Below, one piece after another: positions 16,245 through 25,142 of a stretch of DNA of 64,000 nt. The DNA lies in assembly GCF_004343585.1 (NCBI RefSeq), contig NZ_SLYW01000002.1, forward strand, positions 1,054,001 to 1,118,000, in the 5' to 3' direction. The DNA is from Neorhizobium sp. JUb45 (GTDB lineage: Bacteria > Pseudomonadota > Alphaproteobacteria > Rhizobiales > Rhizobiaceae). The notes under the pieces were generated by a model. The model saw nothing but the letters and a program-made list of their open reading frames with translations, was not told the DNA's origin and made no database searches. Position 1 is the stretch's first letter; each line of letters opens with the position of its first letter. A program made the position numbers and the translations under genes.

Positions 16245-17306
16245 TTACTGGAATTCCGGCGGGCGCGGTCTTGGCAGCGGCACGTCCGCGACATTTTCCG
16301 TGGCCCATGTGTTGATCGTGTGCACGAGGCTCGGCAATTCGCCCTGCAAAAAGCTTTCGTGGCCGGGCAGGCCCATCGGGTACATGGCGTTGCGCTCGGC
16401 CTCATAAGCGACACTTGCGCCGGTGCACAGTTTGACGCGCATGTCGGGTGCCGACAGGTCCGTGCGGTTGACGATGGTCTCGACCCGGCCGGTGCCGGTG
16501 GGCAAGCGGTTTTCAAAGGCCTGCGTGAGATATTGGGCGGCGCGCTCGTTGCGCTCGCGTTCGGTGGTGGCGCCCATCATGACGACCATGACGCTACGGC
16601 CATTGCGCTCGGCAAGGCCGACATAGTTGCGGCCGGAGGCACAGAGAAAACCGGTCTTCATGCCGACCGTGCCGGGATAGCGGGTGAGCAGCAGATTGTT
16701 GGCCTTGATCTCCTTGCCATCAATGCTGACCGCCGTTGCCTGGAAGAAGCGGCGGTATTCCGGGAAAACGCGGTTGATCTCCATGGCGAGAATCGCGAGG
16801 TCGCGGGCGGTGGTGTAATTGTCCTTGTCGAACAGACCGTTGGGGCTGGCGAAATGCGTGCCGGTCATGCCGAGGCGGGCCGCTTCCGCATTCATGCGGC
16901 GGATGAAGGCGGGCAGATCAGCGCCGACCTTTTCGGCCAGTGCCACGGCGACATCATTGGCGGAGGCGACGATGGTGGCGTAAAGCGCGTCTTCCAATGG
17001 CATGGTACGGCCGAAGGTGAGGCCGGATTCGAGAAAGGCCTGTTTTGCCGCGTTGCGGGTGATCATGACCGGCGTGTCGAGACGCACGTCACCGGCGCGT
17101 AGCGCTTGGAAGGTGATCAGCGCCGTCATCAGCTTGGTGGTGGAGGCCGGATACCATGGCGCACCGGCATCTTCCTGATAGAGCACTTCGTGGCTGGCGG
17201 TATCGACGACCAGCACGGGCGTGGCATTGGCTGCCGTTGAGGACAGAAGGGTGGCCACCGCCAGAAGGGTTTTCAGCGAGCGTCCGGGATGAAAATTCTT
17301 GATCAT
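16245..17306 (-). CDS. D-alanyl-D-alanine carboxypeptidase (S11 family)
   Basis: The 353-residue product carries a signal peptide (basic start, LLAVATLLSSTAANA, cleaved near residue 28). All three penicillin-binding motifs are present: SxxK at 55-58 (STTK), SxN at 115-117 (SAN) and KTG at 217-219. It should trim the terminal D-Ala from peptidoglycan pentapeptides in the periplasm, so limiting cross-linking. The C-terminal portion beyond about 260 (VETIVNRTDLSAP) is shorter than the full PBP5 beta domain and ends Pro-rich, with no obvious amphipathic anchor. ATG 17306 was preferred over a longer frame to 17387 because it opens the signal peptide. Confidence 0.93.
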   Translation of the reverse strand: MIKNFHPGRSLKTLLAVATLLSSTAANATPVLVVDTASHEVLYQEDAGAPWYPASTTKLMTALITFQALRAGDVRLDTPVMITRNAAKQAFLESGLTFGRTMPLEDALYATIVASANDVAVALAEKVGADLPAFIRRMNAEAARLGMTGTHFASPNGLFDKDNYTTARDLAILAMEINRVFPEYRRFFQATAVSIDGKEIKANNLLLTRYPGTVGMKTGFLCASGRNYVGLAERNGRSVMVVMMGATTERERNERAAQYLTQAFENRLPTGTGRVETIVNRTDLSAPDMRVKLCTGASVAYEAERNAMYPMGLPGHESFLQGELPSLVHTINTWATENVADVPLPRPRPPEFQ

Positions 17307-17432
17307 GCGCAGTCTCCGACAGGAGACCTGTCCTAGGGAAAATATCAGCGACTGGCAACGGTCTGACGCCGGCCGCATTGTCGGCAAAGTTATGGATAAA
17401 TTTGTGGTTTAGAATAGGTTAGGAATATCGCT

Positions 17433-17717
17433 ATGAAAATATCCGCAAGTCTGTTGTCGTTGCTGCTTGCCGCAACGTTGGTTCCCGTTACGGCAGGTGC
17501 TGCACCGGCCAAGCCAAAAATATGCAACGCGCAGGCGGCGCAAAAGCTGATCGGCAAGAAAAAACCCAGCGATGCGCAGGCGAAAAGGCTGACGGGCGCG
17601 ACAAACGTGCGGCAGATCGGGCCGGGCGACATGGTCACGCGCGATTTTCGGCAGGACCGGGTGACGATCGAGACGGATCCTGCAACCGGCCGGGTGACGC
17701 AGGCAAGCTGCGGGTGA
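17433..17717 (+). CDS. I78 family peptidase inhibitor
   Basis: A 94-residue secreted protein with a signal peptide (LLSLLLAATLVPVTAGAA). The mature part matches the I78 inhibitor family: a Cys near the start (PKICNAQ, residue 31), TGATNVRQIGPGDMVTRDF, DRVTIETDPATGRV and the terminal CG (Cys93). Family members inhibit serine peptidases, and the two cysteines probably form a disulfide. It is divergent from the D,D-carboxypeptidase gene across about 126 bases. A promoter is probably shared in that gap. Confidence 0.88.
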   Translation: MKISASLLSLLLAATLVPVTAGAAPAKPKICNAQAAQKLIGKKKPSDAQAKRLTGATNVRQIGPGDMVTRDFRQDRVTIETDPATGRVTQASCG

Positions 17718-17730
17718 GGGCGTCTGCGAC

Positions 17731-17958
17731 ATGGGGGTCACGCAGGCCATAGCGTTCATTACCTTCAACATCATCGCGATTGTCGTGGCCTGCTGGGTTG
17801 CACGCCAGCCGAAAAGCACTCCCGCCGGCGTGGCTTTGGGGGCCGGTTGTGGGGTGGTCCTGATGGCGGCTGGCTCCGCATTGGTGGGGCTTTTCGCGCA
17901 TGTCCTGCCATTCGGACAGATGGATTTCTGGCTGGCCAGCTGGATCGGCCCTTTGTGA
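17731..17958 (+). CDS. Small two-helix membrane protein, unknown
   Basis: A 75-residue product with two hydrophobic helices, residues 5-23 (AIAFITFNIIAIVVACWVA) and about 33-60 (ALGAGCGVVLMAAGSALVGLF), joined by a basic loop. It begins 13 bases after the I78 gene, with GAGGGCG as possible ribosome site, so the two may be co-transcribed. I do not recognise the family. Confidence 0.55.
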   Translation: MGVTQAIAFITFNIIAIVVACWVARQPKSTPAGVALGAGCGVVLMAAGSALVGLFAHVLPFGQMDFWLASWIGPL

Positions 17959-18153
17959 TGTGAGGGATGGACGGCCCAGCCGTTGCCGGTGGCGAGGTCG
18001 CACCGGAGCATTGCCGGGATGTTCGGCTGAACCGTCGCAGGCCACATGTCGTTAAGCGTGCGCGCGGAATTATGATCCGGATAGGTTGTAAAACACCTTC
18101 CGCCGGGAGATGCTCGACCTGCCATTTGCTTTGGGAAAGGGGAGCCCTCTCGC

Positions 18154-18897
18154 ATGTCGGAAAAACGCCCGCGCCGCCTTGCCGTGCTGATCGACGCAGA
18201 TAATGCGTCGGCCAGGATCGCCAGTGGATTATTCGAGGAGATCGCCAAGATCGGCGAGGCGAGCGTCCGGCGCATCTATGGCGACTTTTCCGCGCCCCAG
18301 ACAAAGTCATGGACCGACGTTCTGGCAAAATTCGCGATCATTCCGCAGCAGAATTTTGCCTATACGACCGGCAAGAACGCCTGCGATATCGCGCTCGTCA
18401 TCGATGCCATGGACTTGTTGCACAGCGGCCGGTTCGACGGGTTCTGCCTCGTCTCGTCCGACAGCGATTTCACCCGGCTGGCGGCGCGCATTCGCGAACA
18501 CGGTGTCGATGTCTTCGGTTTCGGGGAGCAGAAGACACCGGAGAGTTTTCGGCAGGCATGTCTTCGGTTTATCTACACTGAGAATTTGTTGCCGCCGGTG
18601 GCGACGAACGAGGCGGCAACTGTTCTGGCCGTAACGCCGCTAAAGCCGCCGAAAACTGCGACGGCGCTGATCAAGAAAGCGATCGCCCAACTGGAGAGCG
18701 AGGACGGTTGGGTGCATCTGGGACCGGTGGGCGCACAACTGTCGAACTTGACCTCCGATTTCGATCCGCGAACCTATGGCGCCAAAAAACTGAGCGATCT
18801 CGTGCGTCAGACCAATGCCTTCGATTTGGAACAGGCTGATGGAAGACCTTTGAGAATTCGCATCAGGCAACCTTTGCCACAGAAAGTCATTGCCTGA
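18154..18897 (+). CDS. NYN domain protein with C-terminal OST-HTH (LOTUS) domain
   Basis: This 247-residue protein combines a NYN/PIN-like nuclease domain (residues 8-145) with an OST-HTH/LOTUS-type RNA-binding domain (about 158-235). Acidic residues expected at the nuclease site are seen in VLIDADNAS (Asp14, Asp16), ACDIALVIDAMDLL and SSDSDFTRLA. The tail has IKKAIAQLESEDGWVHLGPVGAQL and FDPRTYGAKKLSDLVRQ, typical of LOTUS. The likely role is RNA cleavage or binding. It stands alone between two unrelated small genes; the biological target is unknown. Confidence 0.9.
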   Translation: MSEKRPRRLAVLIDADNASARIASGLFEEIAKIGEASVRRIYGDFSAPQTKSWTDVLAKFAIIPQQNFAYTTGKNACDIALVIDAMDLLHSGRFDGFCLVSSDSDFTRLAARIREHGVDVFGFGEQKTPESFRQACLRFIYTENLLPPVATNEAATVLAVTPLKPPKTATALIKKAIAQLESEDGWVHLGPVGAQLSNLTSDFDPRTYGAKKLSDLVRQTNAFDLEQADGRPLRIRIRQPLPQKVIA

Positions 18898-18949
18898 ACA
18901 GGGCGGTCTGTTTTGTCCGCTGGCAATTGCTTGAGCAGGGAGAAGCACG

Positions 18950-19342
18950 ATGTCCGAGATCACCGGTGGCTGCCGCTGCGGCAATGTCAGGCTCGTTGCG
19001 ACCGGCAATCCCTATCGCGTCGGGATCTGTCATTGCTTCGATTGCCGCAAGACCCATGGCGCGCTGTTTCATGCCTCGGCGATCTTTCCCGAGGCGGCGG
19101 TGACAGTGCAGGGCGAGACACGTGACTATCGTGGCCGGCATTTTTGCCCGCATTGCGGTTCGCAGGTTTTCGGGCGCAGTGAGGACGAGGTGGAGGTCAA
19201 TCTTGGTGCGCTGGACGAGATCGACCGGTTTGAGCCGACCTATGAATTATGGACCGTTCGCCGCGAAAGCTGGCTGCCGGATTTTCCGGTCAAAAGGCGG
19301 TATGAGCGCAATCGTGAGGGAGAAGGCCGCAGCGAGGATTAA
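18950..19342 (+). CDS. GFA family zinc-binding protein
   Basis: The 130-residue protein has the Cys pattern of the glutathione-dependent formaldehyde-activating (GFA, Mss4-like) fold: CRC near residue 8, CHCFDCRKTHG near 28 and CPHCGSQVF near 65. These bind zinc. Most family members have unknown substrates, so the name should not be read as a proven formaldehyde activity. It follows the NYN gene by 52 bases on the same strand and its stop overlaps the end of the convergent VOC gene. Confidence 0.9.
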   Translation: MSEITGGCRCGNVRLVATGNPYRVGICHCFDCRKTHGALFHASAIFPEAAVTVQGETRDYRGRHFCPHCGSQVFGRSEDEVEVNLGALDEIDRFEPTYELWTVRRESWLPDFPVKRRYERNREGEGRSED

Positions 19343-19812
19343 CCCCGCACGGCCGCTTCTATTGCCGCAACATCGATCTTTTTCATCGTCATCATCGCGT
19401 CAAAGGCACGTTTGGCCGGTGCGCCGCCTTGGGTCAGTGTTTCCATCAGGATGCGCGGGGTGATCTGCCATGACACGCCCCATTTGTCCTTGCACCAGCC
19501 GCAGTCGCTGGTCTGCCCGCCATTGCCGACGATGGCGTTCCAGTAGCGGTCGGTTTCGGCCTGATCCTCGGTGGCGATCTGGAAGGAGAATGCTTCCGAC
19601 TGCTTGAAATGCGGGCCGCCATTGAGCCCGATGCAAGGGATGCCAAGCACGGTGAATTCCACGACAAGTACATCGCCTTCGTTTCCGTCCGGATAGTCGC
19701 CCGGTGCCCGCGTTGCCTTGCCGACGCTGCTGTTCGGAAAGGTGTCGGCGTAGAAACGGGCCGCATCTTCCGCGTCCTTTTCGTACCAGAGGCAGATGGT
19801 GTTCTTTTCCAT
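19339..19812 (-). CDS. VOC superfamily protein (PhnB / 3-demethylubiquinone methyltransferase-like)
   Basis: The 157-residue protein matches the PhnB-like branch of the vicinal oxygen chelate fold: CLWYEKDAEDAARFYADTFPNS at the start, GGPHFKQSEAFSFQI, and DCGWCKDKWGVSWQITPR near the end. Family members are often mislabelled as methyltransferases; actual activity is not known. GGGAGG precedes the ATG at 19812. It overlaps the convergent GFA gene by four bases. Confidence 0.87.
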   Translation of the reverse strand: MEKNTICLWYEKDAEDAARFYADTFPNSSVGKATRAPGDYPDGNEGDVLVVEFTVLGIPCIGLNGGPHFKQSEAFSFQIATEDQAETDRYWNAIVGNGGQTSDCGWCKDKWGVSWQITPRILMETLTQGGAPAKRAFDAMMTMKKIDVAAIEAAVRG

Positions 19813-20125
19813 GACCGGTCCTCCCTGTCATCGCTGAAATTATCCTCTGTAATGGAGGTAAGGAGCATGCGGCATTTCGCCAGTGCAAATGGAGCACATT
19901 AGACTTTTCGGCTGTGGGAAAGCCGGAAAGGCCCGATGACAGTGCGGCAAGTTCGGATTAACCAAGGTTTTTGCGAGCCGATAGACGCCACCGACGACTG
20001 ATGCCGGTCGCCTATCCGCGAAGCGCAGTTTTAGAAAGATCAACGCCTCCGACCGAAATGCAAAACAGGTGCGCCGTCAAAACGCATGCCCGGTCGTCTG
20101 GCGAAACCAAGAGATGGGGCGAAAC
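19813..20125. other. 313-base divergent intergenic region
   Basis: This lies between the VOC gene (minus) and the NCS2 permease gene (plus) and must hold both promoters. I see no coding frame, no strong palindrome and no riboswitch core that I can recognise. Confidence 0.4.
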
Positions 20126-21457
20126 ATGAGCGAGACGGGTGGTTATTTTCCGCGGTGGCGGCTGAAGACGGAAGGGCGCATCCTGCCCGACGAACGTCTG
20201 CCGGCAGGCCAGACAGTGGTGCTGGGTTTTCAGCATGTGGTGGCAATGTTCGGCTCGACCGTTCTTGCGCCGATGATCATGGGGTTTGACCCGAACGTCT
20301 CGATCCTGTTTTCCGGTATCGCGACGCTGATCTTCTTTATCGCCGTCGGCGGCCGTGTGCCGAGCTATCTCGGTTCGTCCTTCGCCTTCATCGGCCCGGT
20401 TCTGGTGGCAACCGCTGCCGCAGCCGGCGCCCCCAATCCGAATATCGCGGTGGCGCTGGGCGGCATCATCGCCGCCGGTGCGCTTTACACGATGATCGGC
20501 ATCATCGTGATGATGGCCGGTCACCGCTGGATCGAAATGCTGATGCCGCCGGTTCTGACCGGTGCGATCGTTGCCGCCATCGGCCTTGTGCTCGCGCCGA
20601 TCGCCATTGCCAGTGCATCCGGCACCGGCGCGGCCTCGCCCGATGGCAGCCAGCTGTCGCGCTGGGTGGCCATCGCCACCGTCACCGCTGTTGGCCTTGT
20701 CGCCGTCTATGCGCCGGGCCTGACGCGCCGCCTGCCGATCCTGATCGGTGGCGCCTTTGCCTATCTGCTCTATCTCGTGCTGGCCAACGGCATGGGTTAC
20801 GGCACGCCGATCGATTTTTCCGGTGTTTCCGCTGCCGCATGGTTCGGCCTGCCGACCTTCACCGCACCGGTCTTCCACGCCTCGGCAATCACCCTGATTG
20901 CCCCGGTCGTCGTCATCCTGGTTGCTGAAAACCTCGGGCATATCAAGGCGATCGGCGCCATGACCGGCCGCAATCTCGATCCTTATCTGGGTCGCGCCTT
21001 CATCGGTGACGGCGTCGCCACGATGTTTTCCGGCGCCTTCGGTGGCACCGGCATGACCACATACGCGGAAAACATGGGCGTCATGGCCGTGACCCGCATC
21101 TTCTCGACGCTGGTCTTCCTCGTCTCGGCCTTCGTTGCCATCCTGCTCGGCTTCTCGCCAAAATTCGGCGCACTGATCCAGACCATTCCGGGTCCGGTTC
21201 TCGGCGGTCTGTCGATCGTCGTGTTTGGTCTTATCGCTGCCACGGCCGGCCGTATCTGGGTGGAAAACAAGGTCGATTTTTCCGAGCCGCGCAACCTGAT
21301 CACCGTCGGTGTGGCACTGGTTCTGGGCGCCGGCAATTTCAAGCTCGATGTCGGTGGCTTCACGCTCGATGGTATCGGCACGGCGACGATCGGTGCGATC
21401 GTGCTTTACCACGCGCTCGGCTGGGCAAGCCCGCGCAAGGATGCCGACAACGTCTGA
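20126..21457 (+). CDS. NCS2 family pyrimidine permease, RutG/UraA-like
   Basis: The 443-residue protein has about 12-14 transmembrane segments and closely follows RutG/UraA in its landmarks: PDERLPAGQTVVLGFQHVV, FGSTVLAPMIMGFDPN, GGRVPSYLGSSFAFIGP, VVVILVAENLGHIKAI, GTGMTTYAENMGVMAVT and GPVLGGLSIVVFGLIA. The AENxGH element carries the substrate-contacting Glu of the family. It probably imports uracil or a related base by proton symport. No rut or purine catabolic genes lie beside it. ATG 20126 was chosen because GGGG precedes it; ATG 20114 is an alternative. Confidence 0.92.
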   Translation: MSETGGYFPRWRLKTEGRILPDERLPAGQTVVLGFQHVVAMFGSTVLAPMIMGFDPNVSILFSGIATLIFFIAVGGRVPSYLGSSFAFIGPVLVATAAAAGAPNPNIAVALGGIIAAGALYTMIGIIVMMAGHRWIEMLMPPVLTGAIVAAIGLVLAPIAIASASGTGAASPDGSQLSRWVAIATVTAVGLVAVYAPGLTRRLPILIGGAFAYLLYLVLANGMGYGTPIDFSGVSAAAWFGLPTFTAPVFHASAITLIAPVVVILVAENLGHIKAIGAMTGRNLDPYLGRAFIGDGVATMFSGAFGGTGMTTYAENMGVMAVTRIFSTLVFLVSAFVAILLGFSPKFGALIQTIPGPVLGGLSIVVFGLIAATAGRIWVENKVDFSEPRNLITVGVALVLGAGNFKLDVGGFTLDGIGTATIGAIVLYHALGWASPRKDADNV

Positions 21458-21482
21458 TATTTCGAAGCGTTAAGATCGGTAG

Positions 21483-21511
21483 GGGCCGGCTTGTCCGGCC
21501 CTTATTCTTTT
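21483..21511. terminator. Terminator between permease and histidine kinase genes
   Basis: Stem GGGCCGG (21483-21489), loop CTTGT, stem CCGGCCC (21495-21501), then TTATTCTTTT. The flanking genes are convergent, so it may serve both. Confidence 0.82.
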
Positions 21512-21521
21512 CTGGAAGGCG

Positions 21522-23663
21522 TCATTCCCCGCCGATCAGTTCCTTCACCCGGCGACCGAGCGCATCGGCCACGAACGGTTTGGTCATGACCTGCATGCCG
21601 CGCTCCAGATGGCCGTGGTTGAGGACGGCGTTTTCGGCATAACCGGTGACGAACAGCACATTGAGGTCCGGGCGTTCGACGCGCGCGGCATCGGCCAGCT
21701 GGCGGCCGTTCATGCCGTTCGGCATGCCGACATCGGTGATCAGCAGGTCGATGTCGGGTCGGGTGTTGAGGATTTTCAGTGCCGTTGGGCCGTCTTCGGC
21801 TTCCAGAACCGAATAACCGAGATCCTGCAAAATCTCGACCGCCACCATGCGCACCAGCGGCTCGTCATCCACCACGAGGATGAGGTTCTGGCCGCTGGCG
21901 ACCGGCACTGGTGCATCCTCGACCGGCATGTCCTCGAAATCGCCATCGACGGTGTGGCGCGGCAGGTAGATGCAGATCATCGTACCCTTGCCGAGTTCCG
22001 AATAGATGCGCGCGGCACCACCCGACTGACCGGCAAAACCATAGACCATGGAGAGGCCAAGCCCGGTGCCCTGGCCAATGGGTTTGGTGGTGAAGAACGG
22101 ATCAAAGGCGCGCTCGATGATATCTGCCGGCATGCCGGTGCCGGTATCGCTGACGCAGAGCGAAATATACTGGCCCTGCGGCAGGCCGCGCTGGGCGGCG
22201 GCCCGTTCGTCGAGCCACCGATTGCCGGTCTCGATCGTCAGTTTTCCGCCTTGCGGCATGGCATCGCGGGCGTTGATGCACAGGTTGAGAAGCGCATTTT
22301 CCAGCTGCCCGGCATCGACGAAGGCGGTCCACAGCCCGCCGGCTGCCACCGTTTCGATGGCGACGCCCGGGCCGACGCTGCGGGCAATCAGATCCTGCAT
22401 GCCGGCAACGACGCGGTTGACGTCCGACGGTTTCGGATCGAGCGTCTGGCGGCGCGAGAATGCCAGCAGGCGCTGGGTGAGGGCGGCGGCGCGTTTTACG
22501 GCCGACTGCGCGCCGGTGAGATATCGGTCGATATCGCCGATGCGGCCCTGCGCAAGCCGTGTTTTCATCAGCTCTAGGCTGCCGCTGATGCCGGCGAGAA
22601 TGTTGTTGAAGTCGTGCGCAAGACCGCCGGTAAGCTGGCCGACGGCCTCCATCTTCTGGGCCTGACGCAGCGCTTCCTCGGCCGCTAGCAAGGCGGTGGT
22701 GCGTTCTTCGACGCGCTGCTCCAGCGTATCATTGAGCGTGCGCAGGGCGGCAAGCGCCCGGTCGCGTTCGGCCTCGACGGCACGGCGGTTCTCGATGTCG
22801 AGCAACACGCCGGGAAAGCTGAGCGGCTTGCCGTCCGGCGAAAGATCGACGCGGCCGTTGGCTTCCAGCCAGTAATATTTTCCGTCCTGTCGGCGGGTGC
22901 GGTACTGATGCGCATAGGCGCCGCCGCGCGACAGAGCTTCGCGCATGGCGGCGGCAAGTCCCGCCTGGTCATCCGGGTGCACGGTTTCGACCACCTGTTG
23001 CAGGCTCAGCCCGACACGCCCGAGCGCCGGATCGATGCCGAAGGCGATGGCAAAGGCTTCGTCGACGGTGAACTTGTTGTTCGGCACATCCCAGAACCAT
23101 GTGCCGATAATGGCGCCGGCTTCGAGCGCAAGCTGAACACGCTGTACGGCATCACGGGCGCGGGTTTCGCTTTCGCGCAGGGCCTTTTCGGCATTCTTCC
23201 GTTCGGTGATATCGCGAAACAGGACCGAGACCTGCCGCAGGCTGGCCGGTTCGACGCGGGTTGCCGAGACCTCGATAAAACGGCCGATCGACACGAATTC
23301 CTGCTCGAAACGCACGACATTGCCGGTCTTCAGCACGCCGCCATAGATATCCAGCCAGACGTCGGCATTGTCCGGCTCGATCTCGCGCAGCCGCTTGCCG
23401 ATGATATCGGCAATGCCGGTCTGGCGTTCATAGCCGGAATTGGATTCGATATGGACGTAATCGCTCAAGGGACCATGCGGACCGTCGATGAATTCGATGA
23501 TGCAGAAACCGTCGTCGATGGCCTCGAACACGGCGCGGCGGCGGGATTCGCTGCCTGCCAGTTCTGTTTCGGCGATGGTGTTCTGACTGGCCTGCAATGC
23601 CCTCAGGCGGACCACTTCGTCTTGAAGCTCTTCGCGAGAGAGCGATGCAATGTCTGGATTCAC
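21522..23663 (-). CDS. Hybrid sensor histidine kinase (PAS-PAS-HisKA-HATPase-REC)
   Basis: From GTG 23663 (preceded by AAAGG) the protein has 713 residues and no transmembrane segment. In order: a short coiled coil, a PAS domain (about 45-160, RRAVFEAIDDGFCIIEFID), a second PAS/PAC (about 185-310, GKYYWLEANGRVDL), and a coiled-coil linker. A HisKA domain follows with the phospho-His in GLAHDFNNILAGI, then an HATPase (NLCINARDAMP, DTGTGMP, GTGLGLSMVYGF) and a C-terminal receiver with the phospho-Asp in LLITDVGMPNGMNG. It is a cytosolic kinase of the blue-light/PAS-type HWE-like architecture common in rhizobia, but the H-box is HDFNN, so HisKA proper. No partner regulator is adjacent. Confidence 0.92.
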   Translation of the reverse strand: MNPDIASLSREELQDEVVRLRALQASQNTIAETELAGSESRRRAVFEAIDDGFCIIEFIDGPHGPLSDYVHIESNSGYERQTGIADIIGKRLREIEPDNADVWLDIYGGVLKTGNVVRFEQEFVSIGRFIEVSATRVEPASLRQVSVLFRDITERKNAEKALRESETRARDAVQRVQLALEAGAIIGTWFWDVPNNKFTVDEAFAIAFGIDPALGRVGLSLQQVVETVHPDDQAGLAAAMREALSRGGAYAHQYRTRRQDGKYYWLEANGRVDLSPDGKPLSFPGVLLDIENRRAVEAERDRALAALRTLNDTLEQRVEERTTALLAAEEALRQAQKMEAVGQLTGGLAHDFNNILAGISGSLELMKTRLAQGRIGDIDRYLTGAQSAVKRAAALTQRLLAFSRRQTLDPKPSDVNRVVAGMQDLIARSVGPGVAIETVAAGGLWTAFVDAGQLENALLNLCINARDAMPQGGKLTIETGNRWLDERAAAQRGLPQGQYISLCVSDTGTGMPADIIERAFDPFFTTKPIGQGTGLGLSMVYGFAGQSGGAARIYSELGKGTMICIYLPRHTVDGDFEDMPVEDAPVPVASGQNLILVVDDEPLVRMVAVEILQDLGYSVLEAEDGPTALKILNTRPDIDLLITDVGMPNGMNGRQLADAARVERPDLNVLFVTGYAENAVLNHGHLERGMQVMTKPFVADALGRRVKELIGGE

Positions 23664-23878
23664 AGGGCAACCTTTCGAGCAGGCGTTTTGATTAGCATAT
23701 ACGCTTGAAGAGGGAAGCGGGTTGCATGCGCAGGGGCGCCGTAGTGCTGATTTTCGGCGAAAATTTACCGGAATAACTGCGCCCGACACGCTGGCCGTGC
23801 CGCCGCGTGGTGTTGCGCGCGCGGATGGTGTGGAGTGTTGCAAAATTCATATATTGTTCATTTCTAATTGATGAAGTT

Positions 23879-23895
23879 ATCACTAATTAAGTGAT
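23879..23895. promoter_or_regulatory. Small palindrome in AT-rich promoter region of the TadG-like gene
   Basis: ATCACT (23879-23884) and AGTGAT (23890-23895) form a perfect six-base inverted repeat with a five-base spacer. It sits in the AT-rich gap about 45 bases before the TadG-like start. It could be an operator, but no known regulator site is recognised. Confidence 0.3.
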
Positions 23896-23939
23896 TGCTG
23901 AAATGATAGCGGTGTTCTTCACCTGCGAGTGTCTTCAGC

Positions 23940-25127
23940 ATGCGACATGTCCGACAGAAAATCCGCGCTCTCGTATTGGGCCGGGATGGCAATTTCAGCG
24001 TCATGACGGCGCTGATCATGCCTGTCCTTCTTGGTGTGGCCGGCATGGCCATCGATGCCACCAGCATGGTGCTTTCGAAGGCGCAGTTGCAGGACGCCAC
24101 CGATGCGGCGGCGCTGGCGGTGTCGTCACGTCTGGCGGATAAAAAGATCGACGGCACGACCGGCTCTGATTACGGCAAGAATTTCGTGGCGGGACGTTTT
24201 TCCGGCACGGCGGATGCAGCCACGGTCACCGCGATCAAGGCGGCCACGACGGTATCCATCACCACGACGGCGCAAGGGTCTTCGGGGAAATCCTTCACTG
24301 TGGCGGTCAATTCGCGGCTGCCGGTGCCCTTGAACCCTCTGACCCGGCTGATTTTCGGGCAGCAGGTCAATGTTGCGGCAGCCAGCAAGACAGTGAGCGG
24401 TTACGGCGGCCCGCAGGGGCTCTCGATGGAAGTGCTGCTGGATACGTCCGGTTCGATGGTGCAGCCAACCACGACGCAGCGAACCAAATGCACACTGCAG
24501 ATCCTCAACATCTGCCTAAGTTATACGACCTTCTACCTGACGAAAATGGACGCTGTGAAAGAAGCGGCAACGGCGATGTTTGACGGGCTCGACAAGGTTG
24601 ACCCAACGCCGAAATTCATCCGCACCGGCGTCATAACCTATGCCAACGGCATGGTCGGGCAGTCTGCCATGGCATGGGGAACGACCAAATCCCGCAGTCA
24701 GGTGAACGCCATCGCAACACCGGTTGGCGGTACGGATGCGACCAACTCGCTGGATACGGCAACCAGCAACATCAAGGTCAACACCGGTAAAACCGATACG
24801 GAAAGCGTGGAGCAGAGGAAAAATGGTAACGATCCGGTAGACCGCGCGATCGTCCTCATGACCGATGGCGAAATGACCGGTAACAGCGCATTGTGGGATT
24901 CGACCATCGACAACAACGTCCGCCTGAAATGCGCAGCTGCCAAGACGGCCGGTATCAAGATCTATACCGTGGCCTTCATGGCGCCGTCGAAAGGTCAGGA
25001 TCTCTTGAAATATTGCGCCACCACCGAGGCGAATTATTATGAGTCGAATTCGGTGGATGCGCTCGTTGCTGCTTTTGCCGACATCGCCGCAAAGGTGACA
25101 GCCCAGCCGAGCCGACTGACAAACTGA
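23940..25127 (+). CDS. TadG-like pilus assembly protein with vWA domain
   Basis: The 395-residue protein starts with a TadE/TadG-like hydrophobic segment (about 19-40, NFSVMTALIMPVLLGVAGMAID) followed by the family-typical LQDATDAAALAVS. A von Willebrand factor A domain spans about 158-385, with the MIDAS start LLDTSGSM and the later VLMTDGEMTG. A Cys pair (TKCTLQILNIC) is inserted after the MIDAS loop. The protein should be anchored in the inner membrane with the vWA domain outside. The rest of a tad/flp pilus locus is not in this window, so it is an orphan TadG. Confidence 0.88.
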   Translation: MRHVRQKIRALVLGRDGNFSVMTALIMPVLLGVAGMAIDATSMVLSKAQLQDATDAAALAVSSRLADKKIDGTTGSDYGKNFVAGRFSGTADAATVTAIKAATTVSITTTAQGSSGKSFTVAVNSRLPVPLNPLTRLIFGQQVNVAAASKTVSGYGGPQGLSMEVLLDTSGSMVQPTTTQRTKCTLQILNICLSYTTFYLTKMDAVKEAATAMFDGLDKVDPTPKFIRTGVITYANGMVGQSAMAWGTTKSRSQVNAIATPVGGTDATNSLDTATSNIKVNTGKTDTESVEQRKNGNDPVDRAIVLMTDGEMTGNSALWDSTIDNNVRLKCAAAKTAGIKIYTVAFMAPSKGQDLLKYCATTEANYYESNSVDALVAAFADIAAKVTAQPSRLTN

Positions 25128-25142
25128 TTGCTGGCCTGCCAG

